A stretch of 64,000 nt of DNA from Astragalus membranaceus (taxonomy: Eukaryota; Streptophyta; Magnoliopsida; Fabales; Fabaceae). A program made the translations under genes and the position numbers. Numbering within the stretch: the first letter of the stretch is position 1; the number at the start of each line of letters is the position of its first letter. The stretch covers positions 48,987,708 through 49,051,707 of the forward strand of contig CM076847.1 of NCBI GenBank assembly GCA_039519185.1. Direction: 5' to 3'. Of the stretch, positions 34,096-46,720 are shown one piece after another. The notes under the pieces are model-generated. The model did no database searches. It was given only the letters and a program-made list of their open reading frames with translations, and had not been told where the DNA came from.

Positions 34096-36964
34096 ATGGC
34101 AGGACGGAACGATGCTGTACTTGCTGCTGCTTTGCAGGCTATAGCTGGGGTTGTGGGCAACATGCCAGGTGCTGGTGATGCTGGGGCGCGCAGTTTGGCT
34201 ACGTTCCAGCGAGAGAACCCTCCTACTTTTGAAGGCGGGTATAACCCTGATGGTGCCCTTGAATGGCTGAGAGAGATGGAGCGGATCTTCCGCGTTATGG
34301 ATTGTACCGATGCTCAGAAGGTTCGTTACAGTACGCACATGTTGAAGAGAGAGGCTGATGACTGGTGGATGGCGGCTAGGCAGAGGTTGACGGCCGCCAA
34401 TGAGGGAATTACTTGGGCTGTGTTCGAGAGGGAGTTCAGGAGGAAATACTATCCGGAAGATGTCCGCGGAAAGAAAGAGGTTGAGTTTCTGAGACTTGAA
34501 CAAGGTAACATGTCGGTAACTGAATATGCTGCAAAATTTACTGAGCTGTCCAAGTTTTATCCACACTATGATGGAGAGGGTGCTGAGTTCTCCAAATGCA
34601 TTAAGTTTGAAAACGGGTTGCGTGTTGATATTAAGAAAGCCATAGGGTATCAACAAATTCGTGTGTTCTCTCTGTTGGTTGATAGCTGTCGGATTTTTGA
34701 GGAAGACAGTAATGCCTTCTCCAGAATTATGAAAGAAAAGCAAAAGAACTTCTCGAGTCGTGGTAAGCCATATGAGGTGTCTGCTGGTAAGGGCAAAGGG
34801 AAGTTTGTTGGTGGGTCTAAGCGAAGTGGGGGAGATGCTGTAGCCAGTATTACTTGTTACACGTGTGGGAGAGCAGATCATAAGAGTCCAGATTGCCCAA
34901 GCGGGGATAAGAAGAGATGTTATCGGTGTGGGAAAGAGGGGCACATATCTTCCAGCTGTGATAAGAAAGAGGTGGTATGCTTTAATTGTGGGGAGAGTGG
35001 TCACATCAGTACTCAGTGCTCAAAACCCAAGAAGGAGAAGTCCTTTGGAAAAGTGTTCGCTCTGGCTGAGTCTGACGTGGTGAATGAGATTCGAGGTACG
35101 TGCTATATCAATAATTTTCCTCTTATTGCTATTGTTGATACTGGTGCTACCCATAGTTTTATTGCTGCCGCATGTGTTGAGAAACTAAGTCTTGTCTTAT
35201 CTGATATGTTGAGAGAGATGGTTATCGATACTCCAGCTAAGGGTTCGGTAACTACCTCCGTTGTTTGTGCCAAATGTCCTGTATCTATATATGGTAGAGA
35301 ATTTTTAGTTGATTTGATCTGTTTGCCGCTGAGTGGCATGGATGTCATTCTGGGTATGGACTGGTTAGTTGATAATCATGTTCATATCGACTGTCGCGAA
35401 AGGTCCGTGAGTTTCGCTTCGCCTGAAGAGAGGTCTGGTTTGCTATCTGCGGGTCAGCTGCACATGGTGATGAGAGAAGAGGTTCAGCTGTTTTCTCTGT
35501 TAGCGTCGTTGTCTGCTGAGAGCCAAGCGAAGATTGAAGAGTTGCAGGTGGTGTGTGAGTTTTCTGAGGTGTTTCCTGACGAGATTCCGGATATACCACC
35601 AGAGAGGGAGGTGGAGTTTGCTATTGATCTAGTTCCTGGAACTAAGCCTGTGTCTATGGCACCATATAGAATGTCTGCTTCTGAGTTGGCAGAATTGAAA
35701 AAGCAACTTGAGGATTTATTAGAAAAGAAGTTTGTAAGACCGAGTGTGTCGCCTTGGGGAGCTCCAGTGTTGTTGGTGAAAAAGAAAGATGGTAGTATGA
35801 GGTTGTGTGTAGACTATCGTCAATTAAATAAAGTTACAATCAAGAACAAGTATCCGTTACCGAGAATTGACGATTTGATGGATCAGTTGGTGGGTGCTAA
35901 AGTATTTAGCAAGATTGACTTAAGGTCTGGTTATCATCAGATCAAGGTAAAGGATGAAGATATCCAGAAGACGGCATTTAGGACAAGTTATGGGCACTAT
36001 GAGTATTCCGTTATGCCTTTCGGTGTGACTAATGCGCCGGGGGTATTCATGGGTTACATGAACCAAATCTTTCGCGAGTATTTGGATAAGTTTGTGGTGG
36101 TCTTCATTGATGATATTCTAATTTATTCTAAGTCTGAAGAGGAGCATGCGAGACAACTGAGGTTGGTGTTGGAGATTCTGAGGGATCGAAATTTATATGC
36201 GAAGTTATCCAAGTGTGAGTTTTGGTTGAAAGAAGTCAGTTTTCTCGGTCATGTGATCTCTAGTGAGGGGATTGCGGTAGATCCTTCTAAGGTTGATGCG
36301 GTGTTGCAGTGGGAATCCCCGAAGTCCGTTACTGAGATAAGGAGTTTTCTGGGACTAGCAGGTTATTATAGAAGATTCATTGAGGGGTTTTCGAAGTTGG
36401 CTCTGCCGTTGACCCAATTGACTTGCAAGGGCAAGGCTTTTGTGTGGGATGACCGATGTGAAGAGAGTTTCAGTGAATTGAAAAGGAGGTTGACTACGTC
36501 CCCAGTGTTGACCCTACCTAATCCGGTTAAGCCGTTTGTGGTTTATCGCGATGCTTCCAAGATGGGTTTGGGTGGTGTGCTTATGCAGGATGGGAAAGTG
36601 ATCGCTTATGCGTCGAGGCAATTGAGAATTCATGAAAAGAATTACCCTACTCACGACTTAGAACTTGCTTCTGTGGTATTCGCATTGAAAATTTGGAGAC
36701 ATTACTTGTATGGATCGAGATTTGAGGTGTTCAGTGATCACAAGAGCCTTCGGTATCTGTTCGATCAGAAAGAGTTGAATATGAGGCAACGCCGGTGGTT
36801 GGAACTATTGAAGGATTATGATTTTGAGTTGAGTTATCACCCGGGAAAAGCTAATGTGGTTGCAGATGCTTTGAGTCGGAAGACTTTGCATATGTCGGCA
36901 TTGATGGCTAGAGAGCTTGAGTTAATTGAGCAATTCAGAGACATGAGTTTAGTTTGTGAGGTCA
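34096..36964 (+). CDS. Element A gag-pol, N-terminal part (interrupted by B)
   Basis: ATG at 34096, chosen because it follows the leader and opens the gag domain (FQRENPPTFEGGYNPDGA, residues about 36-53). The gag core reaches about residue 215. Three CCHC knuckles start at Cys254, Cys275 and Cys295. Protease active site DTG is at 348-350. Reverse transcriptase about 530-740 has FIDD at 670-673. RNase H has Asp819, Glu856 and Asp881, and the end is AKANVVADALSR. It is open for over 950 codons until element B enters after GAGGTCA. Pol continues in the same frame at 45202. An antisense frame at 34066-35004 is a shadow. Confidence 0.93.
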
Positions 36965-39605
36965 TGTAACACCCCCTTTCTAATAACTTTACTTTTAATA
37001 AAATCAGAGTCTCTTTTTTTTTTTGAAAACAATTCAAGCGAGTGCTACATTTACTTCATAAAAATCACGATACATAACACCATAAGAAAAAGGCTTAGCT
37101 CGCATCAACTAAATCCAATCACCATCAGCAGCGGAATAATAATCAATTCAAAATTTAAAACCAATACATCACCAACAAAGTCTAGCAGTTTTAAGAAAAT
37201 AAAGCATAAACCTAAGACACCCCCCCCTGGTGCTACGTATCAGAGCGTGACACTTCCTACCAGACGAAGGCATACAGGAAACCTTCACTCATCATTACCT
37301 GCACGTTGCCGACATAAGAAGCAACATAAAGGCAGTAGGGTGAGTCTCTTTTCATAATTAATAACATATGAAAATTAAGCAATGCATAGGAAAAAGGAAG
37401 TCAGGCACACCAATTCACAATAATGGAACAGTCGCATCAATATTTTATTTCCAAACAGCACCACACAATATATGATTTATGCATGTAATGCAACCCAAAC
37501 TCCACGGGTACATGCATGTCGGATCCGTCACCAATACAAATAGGCCGTAGCCTCTGCTCACCAAATCAAAATTAGGCCGTAGCCTCTGCTCACCAATAAT
37601 GCATATGTCCATGAGATGCTATGGGAATTGCATTACAACACACCAAGTCCAAGCAATTCCTCATTTAAAATTCATGATCTCACCATTGTATATAAATCAG
37701 CTCACCACATTAAAATTAGGCCGTAGCCTCTGCTCACCAATCTCACCCTATCACACTCACCAATTCATTTCACCACTCACACCAACACCAATTCAAATAG
37801 ACCAGCTTAGGACATTGACACAACATAGAGAAAGTGGGTAAAAATAGCCATTTGGACACTTGAACACCATCAGCCAGAAACACCAGTGAAAATAAATTAT
37901 TTTTGCATAAAATTGAGACTATTGGATAGGCACTGAAATTAGCTTCAAAACGCATTTTGAACCGTTGGATTTGGATAACCGAGTCAAAAGTTATGTTAAA
38001 AACTGTTTAGGAAAAATGTTAGACATTCTGGAAACAGGCGCATGGGCGCTGGGCGCCCAGGGGCAACACAGCGCTTGGCGCATGGGCGCTTGGCGCCCAG
38101 GAGAAGCAACACGCAACAGCGCACAGGCGCATAGGCGCTTGGCGCCCAGGAGCAACACGCGCAACAGCGCACAGGCGCTAGGCGCCCAGGGGAACAAGCG
38201 CGCAACAGCGCACAGGCGCTAGGCGCCCAAGAGGCAACACGCGCACATAGGCGCTGGCGCCCAGAAGCAACATCCAGGGAACAGCAGCAACATGGCGCCC
38301 AAGCACTAGGCGCCTAAGGCCAACATGCTACACAACTCATTTTGCTTCGAAATTCATTTTACACGAGCCAAATGCTCAGGACATGATAAATCAATAAAAA
38401 TTTTCTCAAAAACTGAACTTTAATTTTGGCGCCCATGCACTAGGCACCTATTGAAATTTCGCAACTCAACTCCTTTCTTGACCAAAATCAGTTTTCATGA
38501 GCCATTTTACCCAAGTATAAAAACCTGAAAACAATTTTCACAAAACTATCACCAGAACTTTGGGGCCCTTGGCGCCCATGACACAAGCAACAAGTGCCAA
38601 AACTGGCAGCACAGGGAACACAGTAGGCAACACAGGCAACAGGGACAGCAACACAGGCAACAGGGACAGCAACACAGGCAACACAGTGACACAGAATTTT
38701 GGAAAACTGGCGCAGCACACTGCTGGGCACTTGGCGCCCATGACCATGGCGCAAAACAGAATTTTCAGCAACAATCCATAGGGCGCCTAAGGCGCCTAGG
38801 GGCATCCAAACAGAAATTTTTCCACTTTAAATTACCAATTAAAATTTACCAACACTCCTATATATAAATATAATCAAAATGTCACCATAATTTCCCAATT
38901 TCACCACATAACCACCAAACAATCATACACTCAAACAATTGGCCTACAATTCGCATATTGCCCCAATTCCAACATCAATCATAGAATTCTCAACATGTTA
39001 ATTCAATGATAACATCACAATACTATAATTTCTCAACAACAACACAATTCAATCATGGAAACTAACCTAGGACCCTAACCCTAAGCAATTCCCAATTCGC
39101 ATAAGTATTAAGAACAAAAAGAGGACCCCCTAACCTCTTAGAATTCGCACCACCAAGCAAAGCTCCAAGGAATTGCAAGACACCTACAAGCCTCCTCTTC
39201 CTCCTTGAGTAATTCGCCCTTCTCCTCCTTCTCCTTCACTATTCGCGACCTCTCCTCTCACTTCTCCTTTTCTTTTCTTTTTTACGTTTTCTTTTCTCTT
39301 CTCTTCTCTCCTCTCTTCGAATTCTTTTCTTTCTTCTTGGACAAATGAGACACTTGTCTCCCACCCTTACTAATTCGCCTAGGCCTAAGTCAATGGGCTT
39401 GGGCTTGGGCCAAATCCTAACATCCGGAATTACCATCACCACTCCCTTCAAATTAAAAAATTATTTCCAACCCAACTATGGCTCACATATAATAACACCT
39501 ATAATTATTTTATTAAGTAATAAATAATAATTATATTATTATTTCTACCACTCAATTTCATTTAATTAATTAAATAAATTAATCTATTATTTTTGGGGCG
39601 TTACA
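36965..39605 (-). repeat. 3' LTR of element B (element orientation)
   Basis: 2641 bp. It contains a GC-rich array of GGCGCC-type words (38035-38300 and 38560-38800) in otherwise AT-rich DNA, and CAACAGGGACAGCAACACAGG repeats at about 38625-38690. Frames rich in Ala/Pro/Cys across the array are products of the repeat. Confidence 0.93.
38035..38300. repeat. GGCGCC-rich array in the LTR of B
   Basis: Roughly 35-45-bp modules with GGCGC, TTGGCGCCCAGG or TAGGCGCCCAGG and CAACAGCGCACA. Repeated in the other LTR at 43631-43896. The same kind of array, same element orientation, occurs in element C. Confidence 0.88.
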
Positions 39606-39619
39606 ACTCTCCCCCACTT
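39606..39619 (-). promoter_or_regulatory. Polypurine tract of element B
   Basis: On minus AAGTGGGGGAGAGT precedes the LTR start TGTAACGCCCC. The motif TTTCGAGGACGAAA lies just upstream of it in the element (39627-39640). Confidence 0.85.
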
Positions 39620-42523
39620 AAAGGAATTTCGTCCTCGAAATTTTCTCCTGCTAAAGCCAACACTCCTCCACTACCAACTACAGCCATCTAGACAACTAGT
39701 GCTACCTATCACGCTGATTACTATTACTTTGATCACCGGCGGTAAGTGCTTGGGCGGCCGTCCCTCCTACTTGTTCAGCCAGGTAACTTCAAGCAGTAAT
39801 AATCAGACTCACTCTCTACTCCGCTGCGCCACTCTGATAAACTAGCTCGCATTCTACCTCACTCATCTACCCTTAAGGATAACGAAATACATCGATCGTC
39901 ACAGCATCACAACGAAATTCACAAAGTGCATCACAGCTGTACAACAAGCCACATAATTTAACAACACGACAGCAACATCAACAAAAAAAACGTTGCCACT
40001 CAGGCGACATCAACCACTAAATCACCACATCGGCCATAGGCCTACAACACAAAGTTCATCAAAACGCTTCGGGCCATTCAGCGGTACCCTCAGCAAAACA
40101 ACGTGGGCCATATCGGCGGTACCCACTACAAAACACTGTGGGCCATTCGGCGTTACCCACAACACAACAACCAACAACATCAAAGAAAATCATTATCATC
40201 GACAAGGCAACCACAAAGCACAGCAAAGCAACAATGCGGAGATAACTCCGGGACCAACTATCCCATAACCAACAACAACAGCAACTAGGGCACTAGGCCA
40301 CCGACAACGCAACAACAATTTCGGGCACTACGGCACCGACAACGCCACCTCAACTTAAATCAACCGACACGCCTAAAAATCAACAACACCAGAACCCGTC
40401 AAGTTTGCCTTGAAATTAGAATATTCAGTTAGGCCTCTGAATAAGCTTTCCGAAACATTTTAGTTTACTCAAATCGGACTCCTGGTTCAAAAGATATTGC
40501 AAAAACAGTTTTTCAGTTACAGTGACAGTACGAACTAAGCAACGCAGGAAATTCCAGCACTCACACATAAACTTCAACAATTTATTTACCCTATCAAACG
40601 ACATCGGAATTTAGCAAACAACCCCTCTACGGAAAACTTACGGAGTCTAGTTTCTGGCTATATTTTTAGAATTTCAAAATGATGAGTCGAATAGTACAGT
40701 TTTCACAAACAAGGCAGCTGGTCCAGAAAATGGGGCAGCGACTGTGTCCAAAGTTGTGACTCTTTTTCAATGCCCAAAACAAACTCAAATAACACGAAAC
40801 TTCAGCCTAAACAGTAAATCATTTTGTCTAGTTTTCAAAGAAATTGGATTCATTCGAAAAGGAGTTCATTTGAAAACACCACAATCAAACATTGACCCTA
40901 TGTCCAGACGGTCCCCAGAATTTTTACCCTAACTTGCGAGACCCACAAATGGAGTTATACTACTCCAAATGCGACCAAACCAAAGCCAAAATTACCAGAA
41001 TTAAGTCTATTCCCTAACAAAATATGTTCCATAATTTTTGGACAAACGAAAGGTTTCCAGTTTTAAAAATACAGAACCTATGTCCAGAATGCCCCCAGAT
41101 TATTAACCTCACTTGTGGAGCCTATAACTAGAGCTTCACAAATCCAAATTGAACGAAACCGGTACCAAAACGACCGGCGTGAAATCTATTTTCACGAACA
41201 ATTAAACACGAAATTTTTGGACTGGCCGAACAGTCCCAGTTTCACGAAAACCGAAACAGTGTTACGCACTACATCTCAACATTTTACAAACACAACAATA
41301 CACACCAATCAATCAATTAAACATCAACTTTAACAATTTGAACAAAGCATTCTTAAGAACATACGACAATAAAAGCTAACCCAATGAAATACATAAACCG
41401 TGCCAATGCGCATTTTAAATGTTTATGGTTTCCCAAAATCACGTAGCACCATTTATAAAGAGTACAATAACCAAAACAAAATCAGGGACAATCCGGTGTA
41501 GGGATTACAGCTCACGGTCATGAAATAGTTCGCAAGGATTCGGAGTTGGAAACATCACATGTTGAGGAAAATTAGGCAAAAGACCGAATAAGGTAGATAA
41601 CAACAACATAAAATATAGTCCGCTTTTCAAAACCATTTCACACGGTACTTAGTGCGTAATATAATACAAAATCAAAACCAAACCATAGTAAAAACTTTAT
41701 ACAAAATCAGTGTTCATTTATTAAAATAAATTTCATACCAATACTAGCACTCAACCACAAAATTGTTTTCAGGTGTCCAAAAGCAACTTCAGAAATCACC
41801 TTATTTTTCAGATCTCAAAACCACATAACACAACTCAAGAAGTAACGACCAAAAATTTTCATAAAATTCAAGCGTACAATGTCAAACTCCAAGTAGCATG
41901 GAAATTGCAAAACAACTCATGAAGACCCTAACTTACGACACTGCATGTCAAAACAATCAGGAACAACACCAAAAATAAACAACTAACGCAGAAGATGTCA
42001 TAATCCCTTAAAATAAATACAGACAGTCTCATCATGGAAACAATTACAAATCAAGGAACATCAAAACTCAACATTTTTAAGTATGGACGACATCACTTAG
42101 AGTGATCAAAACATTTTTGTGTGTCGGGTAACAGTTTGACGTAATTTACCAAAACAATTTTCACAATACACTTAGACTCCACATCAAGACACACCACCAA
42201 GGAGTTCATACAAGACCTAGTGTCGAAACAAATTTAAACCAGTCGAAACACATGTAAATATTAAACAACAAGGTAAGTTATTGAAAACCACACAACCGAA
42301 GTCAGAATTCGTCCCACAAGAAAGTTAAAGAACAGCAACCAACAACAGGGACACAGAGTTCACACACAGAAATGCAATACAACACACAGTACCAGTAGGG
42401 GCATCTCCCCCACTAGTTCACTTACCATTAGCAACTCTTGGTTTACCTGCAACACAATTATTGGTCAGCACATTAAAAAAAAACAACAGTTGGTCGTACA
42501 CCGACACAACGACTCTACGACTG
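39620..42523 (-). other. Interior of element B, non-coding
   Basis: No protein pattern on either strand. It holds GGGCCAT...GCGGTACCCAC repeats at 40069-40160 (period about 33-36 bp). It also has diverged ~180-bp units with CTATGTCCAGA.GG.CCCCAGA (about 40900 and 41080, a weaker one before). Confidence 0.6.
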
Positions 42524-42894
42524 GGCCGGACGGACCAACCATTGCTCTGATACCACTAATGTAACACCCCCTTTCTAATAACTTTACTTTTAATAAAATC
42601 AGAGTCTCTTTTTTTTTTTGAAAACAATTCAAGCGAGTGCTACATTTACTTCATAAAAATCACGATACATAACACCATAAGAAAAAGGCTTAGCTCGCAT
42701 CAACTAAATCCAATCACCATCAGCAGCGGAATAATAATCAATTCAAAATTTAAAACCAATACATCACCAACAAAGTCTAGCAGTTTTAAGAAAATAAAGC
42801 ATAAACCTAAGACACCCCCCCCCTGGTGCTACGTATCAGAGCGTGACACTTCCTACCAGACGAAGGCATACAGGAAACCTTCACTCATCATTAC
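42447..42894 (-). other. Possible leader intron of element B (448 bp)
   Basis: On minus: donor CAG|GTAATG in the 5' LTR (first intron base 42894), acceptor ATTGTGTTGCAG ending at 42447. It spans the LTR end and primer site exactly as in A and C. Confidence 0.5.
42544..42555 (-). promoter_or_regulatory. Primer-binding site of element B
   Basis: Minus strand TGGTATCAGAGC just outside the 42560-45201 LTR. The following bases (to 42524) resemble the leaders of A and C, including GTCCGGCC. Confidence 0.9.
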
Positions 42895-45201
42895 CTGCAC
42901 GTTGCCGACATAAGAAGCAACATAAAGGCAGTAGGGTGAGTCTCTTTTCATAATTAATAACATATGAAAATTAAGCAATGCATAGGAAAAAGGAAGTCAG
43001 GCACACCAATTCACAATAATGGAACAGTCGCATCAATATTTTATTTCCAAACAGCACCACACAATATATGATTTATGCATGTAATGCAACCCAAACTCCA
43101 CGGGTACATGCATGTCGGATCCGTCACCAATACAAATAGGCCGTAGCCTCTGCTCACCAAATCAAAATTAGGCCGTAGCCTCTGCTCACCAATAATGCAT
43201 ATGTCCATGAGATGCTATGGGAATTGCATTACAACACACCAAGTCCAAGCAATTCCTCATTTAAAATTCATGATCTCACCATTGTATATAAATCAGCTCA
43301 CCACATTAAAATTAGGCCGTAGCCTCTGCTCACCAATCTCACCCTATCACACTCACCAATTCATTTCACCACTCACACCAACACCAATTCAAATAGACCA
43401 GCTTAGGACATTGACACAACATAGAGAAAGTGGGTAAAAATAGCCATTTGGACACTTGAACACCATCAGCCAGAAACACCAGTGAAAATAAATTATTTTT
43501 GCATAAAATTGAGACTATTGGATAGGCACTGAAATTAGCTTCAAAACGCATTTTGAACCGTTGGATTTGGATAACCGAGTCAAAAGTTATGTTAAAAACA
43601 GTTTAGGAAAAATGTTAGACATTCTGGAAACAGGCGCATGGGCGCTGGGCGCCCAGGGGCAACACAGCGCTTGGCGCATGGGCGCTTGGCGCCCAGGAGA
43701 AGCAACACGCAACAGCGCACAGGCGCATAGGCGCTTGGCGCCCAGGAGCAACACGCGCAACAGCGCACAGGCGCTAGGCGCCCAGGGGAACAAGCGCGCA
43801 ACAGCGCACAGGCGCTAGGCGCCCAAGAGGCAACACGCGCACATAGGCGCTGGCGCCCAGAAGCAACATCCAGGGAACAGCAGCAACATGGCGCCCAAGC
43901 ACTAGGCGCCTAAGGCCAACATGCTACACAACTCATTTTGCTTCGAAATTCATTTTACACGAGCCAAATGCTCAGGACATGATAAATCAATAAAAATTTT
44001 CTCAAAAACTGAACTTTAATTTTGGCGCCCATGCACTAGGCACCTATTGAAATTTCGCAACTCAACTCCTTTCTTGACCAAAATCAGTTTTCATGAGCCA
44101 TTTTACCCAAGTATAAAAACCTGAAAACAATTTTCACAAAACTATCACCAGAACTTTGGGGCCCTTGGCGCCCATGACACAAGCAACAAGTGCCAAAACT
44201 GGCAGCACAGGGAACACAGTAGGCAACACAGGCAACAGGGACAGCAACACAGGCAACAGGGACAGCAACACAGGCAACACAGTGACACAGAATTTTGGAA
44301 AACTGGCGCAGCACACTGCTGGGCACTTGGCGCCCATGACCATGGCGCAAAACAGAATTTTCAGCAACAATCCATAGGGCGCCTAAGGCGCCTAGGGGCA
44401 TCCAAACAGAAATTTTTCCACTTTAAATTACCAATTAAAATTTACCAACACTCCTATATATAAATATAATCAAAATGTCACCATAATTTCCCAATTTCAC
44501 CACATAACCACCAAACAATCATACACTCAAACAATTGGCCTACAATTCGCATATTGCCCCAATTCCAACATCAATCATAGAATTCTCAACATGTTAATTC
44601 AATGATAACATCACAATACTATAATTTCTCAACAACAACACAATTCAATCATGGAAACTAACCTAGGACCCTAACCCTAAGCAATTCCCAATTCGCATAA
44701 GTATTAAGAACAAAAAGAGGACCCCCTAACCTCTTAGAATTCGCACCACCAAGCAAAGCTCCAAGGAATTGCAAGACACCTACAAGCCTCCTCTTCCTCC
44801 TTGAGTAATTCGCCCTTCTCCTCCTTCTCCTTCACTATTCGCGACCTCTCCTCTCACTTCTCCTTTTCTTTTCTTTTTTACGTTTTCTTTTCTCTTCTCT
44901 TCTCTCCTCTCTTCGAATTCTTTTCTTTCTTCTTGGACAAATGAGACACTTGTCTCCCACCCTTACTAATTCGCCTAGGCCTAAGTCAATGGGCTTGGGC
45001 TTGGGCCAAATCCTAACATCCGGAATTACCATCACCACTCCCTTCAAATTAAAAAATTATTTCCAACCCAACTATGGCTCACATATAATAACACCTATAA
45101 TTATTTTATTAAGTAATAAATAATAATTATATTATTATTTCTACCACTCAATTTCATTTAATTAATTAAATAAATTAATCTATTATTTTTGGGGCGTTAC
45201 A
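42560..45201 (-). repeat. 5' LTR of element B (element orientation)
   Basis: 2642 bp, almost identical to 36965-39605. It ends at the GGTCA duplication next to A's integrase frame. Confidence 0.93.
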
Positions 45202-46072
45202 GGTCACACCTCAGAGTATCAGGTTGGGTATGTTGAAAATTGGCAACGATTTTATGGCTAGTATCCGGGAAGCGCAGAAGTTAGACGTAAAATTGGTTGA
45301 TCTGATGGGTGGGATTGATCAGTCCGAGAATAAGGACTTCGAGATAGATGCGCAGAATGTATTGAGATATCGTGGAAGAATTTGTGTTCCTGAAGATGAG
45401 GAAATGAGAAAGGCAATTCTCGAGGAAGGCCACAAAAGTAAGTTGAGTATCCATCCCGGAGCGACAAAGATGTATCAAGATCTGAAAAAGATGTTCTGGT
45501 GGCCTGGGTTGAAGCGCGACGTAGCGCAGTTTGTGTATTCATGTTTGACCTGTCAGAAATCGAAGGTCGAGCATCAGAAGCCTGCGGGGATGATGCAACC
45601 GTTGAATGTTCTAGAGTGGAAGTGGGATAGTATCTCCATGGATTTTGTGACTGGGTTACCCAATACGGTGAGAGGGCATGATTCGATTTGGGTGATTGTG
45701 GATAGATTGACGAAGTCTGCTCATTTCATTCCTATCGGCATTAAGTATCCGGTGTCAAGATTGGCAGAGATCTATATTCAGGTGATTGTGAAGTTGCATG
45801 GCATTCCTTTGTGCATTGTGTCGGATAGAGACCCAAGGTTCACTTTGGATTTTTGGAGTAGTTTGCAGAAGGAATTGGGTTCGAAATTGAGGTTGAGTTC
45901 AGCTTATCACCCTCAAACTGATGGGCAGACAGAGAGGACGATTCAATCGTTGGAGGATCTGTTGAGGTCATGTGTTCTAGAGCAGGGAGGTGCGTGGGAT
46001 ACTCATCTTCCCCTTGATCGAGTTTACCTACAACAACAGTTATCATTCCAGTATCGGGATGGCGCCGTTTGA
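45202..46072 (+). pseudogene. Element A integrase, first part
   Basis: The frame resumes with VTPQSIRLGML. The zinc site is H-H-C-C (EGHKSKLSIHPG, CLTCQKSK). Core acidic residues are in SMDFVTGLP, SDRDPRF and TDGQTERTIQ (the Glu of the DDE triad). Near 46012-46016 one extra base shifts the reading frame, so the frame runs out as DRVYLQQQL and stops at 46072. The remaining sequence is open in the next frame. Confidence 0.88.
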
Positions 46073-46712
46073 GGCGTTGTATGGTCGGAGGCGTAGGACT
46101 CCGGTGTGTTGGTACGAGACTGGGGAAAGTTTAGTACTTGGACTTGAGCTAGTCAGAGAGACTACTGAGAAAGTAAAGGTGATCCGGGAGAAAATGAAAG
46201 CGTCGCAGAGTAGACAGAAGAGCTACGATGATAAGAGAAGGAAAGATTTAGAATTTGAAGCTGGTGACCACGTGTTTCTGAGGGTCACACCTATGACTGG
46301 TGTTGGGCGGGCGCTGAAATCGAAGAAGTTGACTCCTCGATTCATCGGGCCGTACCAGATTACGGAGAGAGTTGGAAATGTTGCATATCGGGTGGCCTTG
46401 CCACCTAATCTTTCGAACTTGCACGACGTGTTTCACGTGCCGCAGCTTCGGAAGTATGTTGCGGATCCGTCTCATGTGATTCAACTAGATGATGTGGAGG
46501 TGCGGGACAATCTCACTGTGGAGACCATGCCTGTACGAATTGAGGATCGTGAAGTGAAGACCTTACGAGGTAAGGAGATCAATCTGGTGAAGGTCGTTTG
46601 GTTTGGAGCAGCTGGTGAAAGCCTGACATGGGAGCTGGAGGATAAGATGCGAGAGTCGTATCCGGAGTTGTTTGAATCAGGTATGTTTTCGAGGGCGAAA
46701 AATCCTAAGTAG
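46018..46712 (+). pseudogene. Element A integrase C-terminus and chromodomain-like tail
   Basis: In the shifted frame: EFTYNNSYHSSIGMAPFEAL, the GPY/F-type block LTPRFIGPYQITERVG, LHDVFHVPQLRKY, then PVRIEDREVKTLRGKEI, VKVVWFGAAGESLTWELE and YPELFES. The last part has the pattern of the chromodomain of plant chromoviruses, which targets integration to marked chromatin. The C-terminus FSRAKNPK is encoded by the inverted-repeat motif shared with B and C. It ends at TAG 46710-46712, directly before the polypurine tract. Confidence 0.88.
46686..46701 (+). repeat. Inverted repeat before the polypurine tract of A
   Basis: TTTTCGAGGGCGAAAA: arms TTTTCG/CGAAAA around four bases. The same motif occurs in C (54659-54674) and B (39627-39640, minus). 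Confidence 0.85.
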
Positions 46713-46720
46713 GGGAGAGT
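46708..46720 (+). promoter_or_regulatory. Polypurine tract of element A
   Basis: AGTAGGGGAGAGT directly before the 3' LTR TGTAACACCCC. Confidence 0.8.

Larger units (their letters stand above)
36965..45201 (-). mobile_element. Element B: non-autonomous LTR element inserted in A (reverse)
   Basis: LTR copies lie at 36965-39605 and 42560-45201, with a perfect GGTCA target duplication (36960-36964; 45202-45206) inside A's pol. The primer site (42544-42555, inverse of TGGTATCAGAGC) and polypurine tract (39606-39619) show that it runs on minus. The 2954-bp interior has no gag or pol. The two LTRs differ by only a couple of bases that I noticed (a C-run length and one T/A), so the insertion is recent. 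Confidence 0.93.

Noticed and set aside
34066..35004. 312-codon minus-strand frame opposite gag of element A
   Set aside because: It is the antisense shadow of a strongly supported gag frame and has no recognisable domain.
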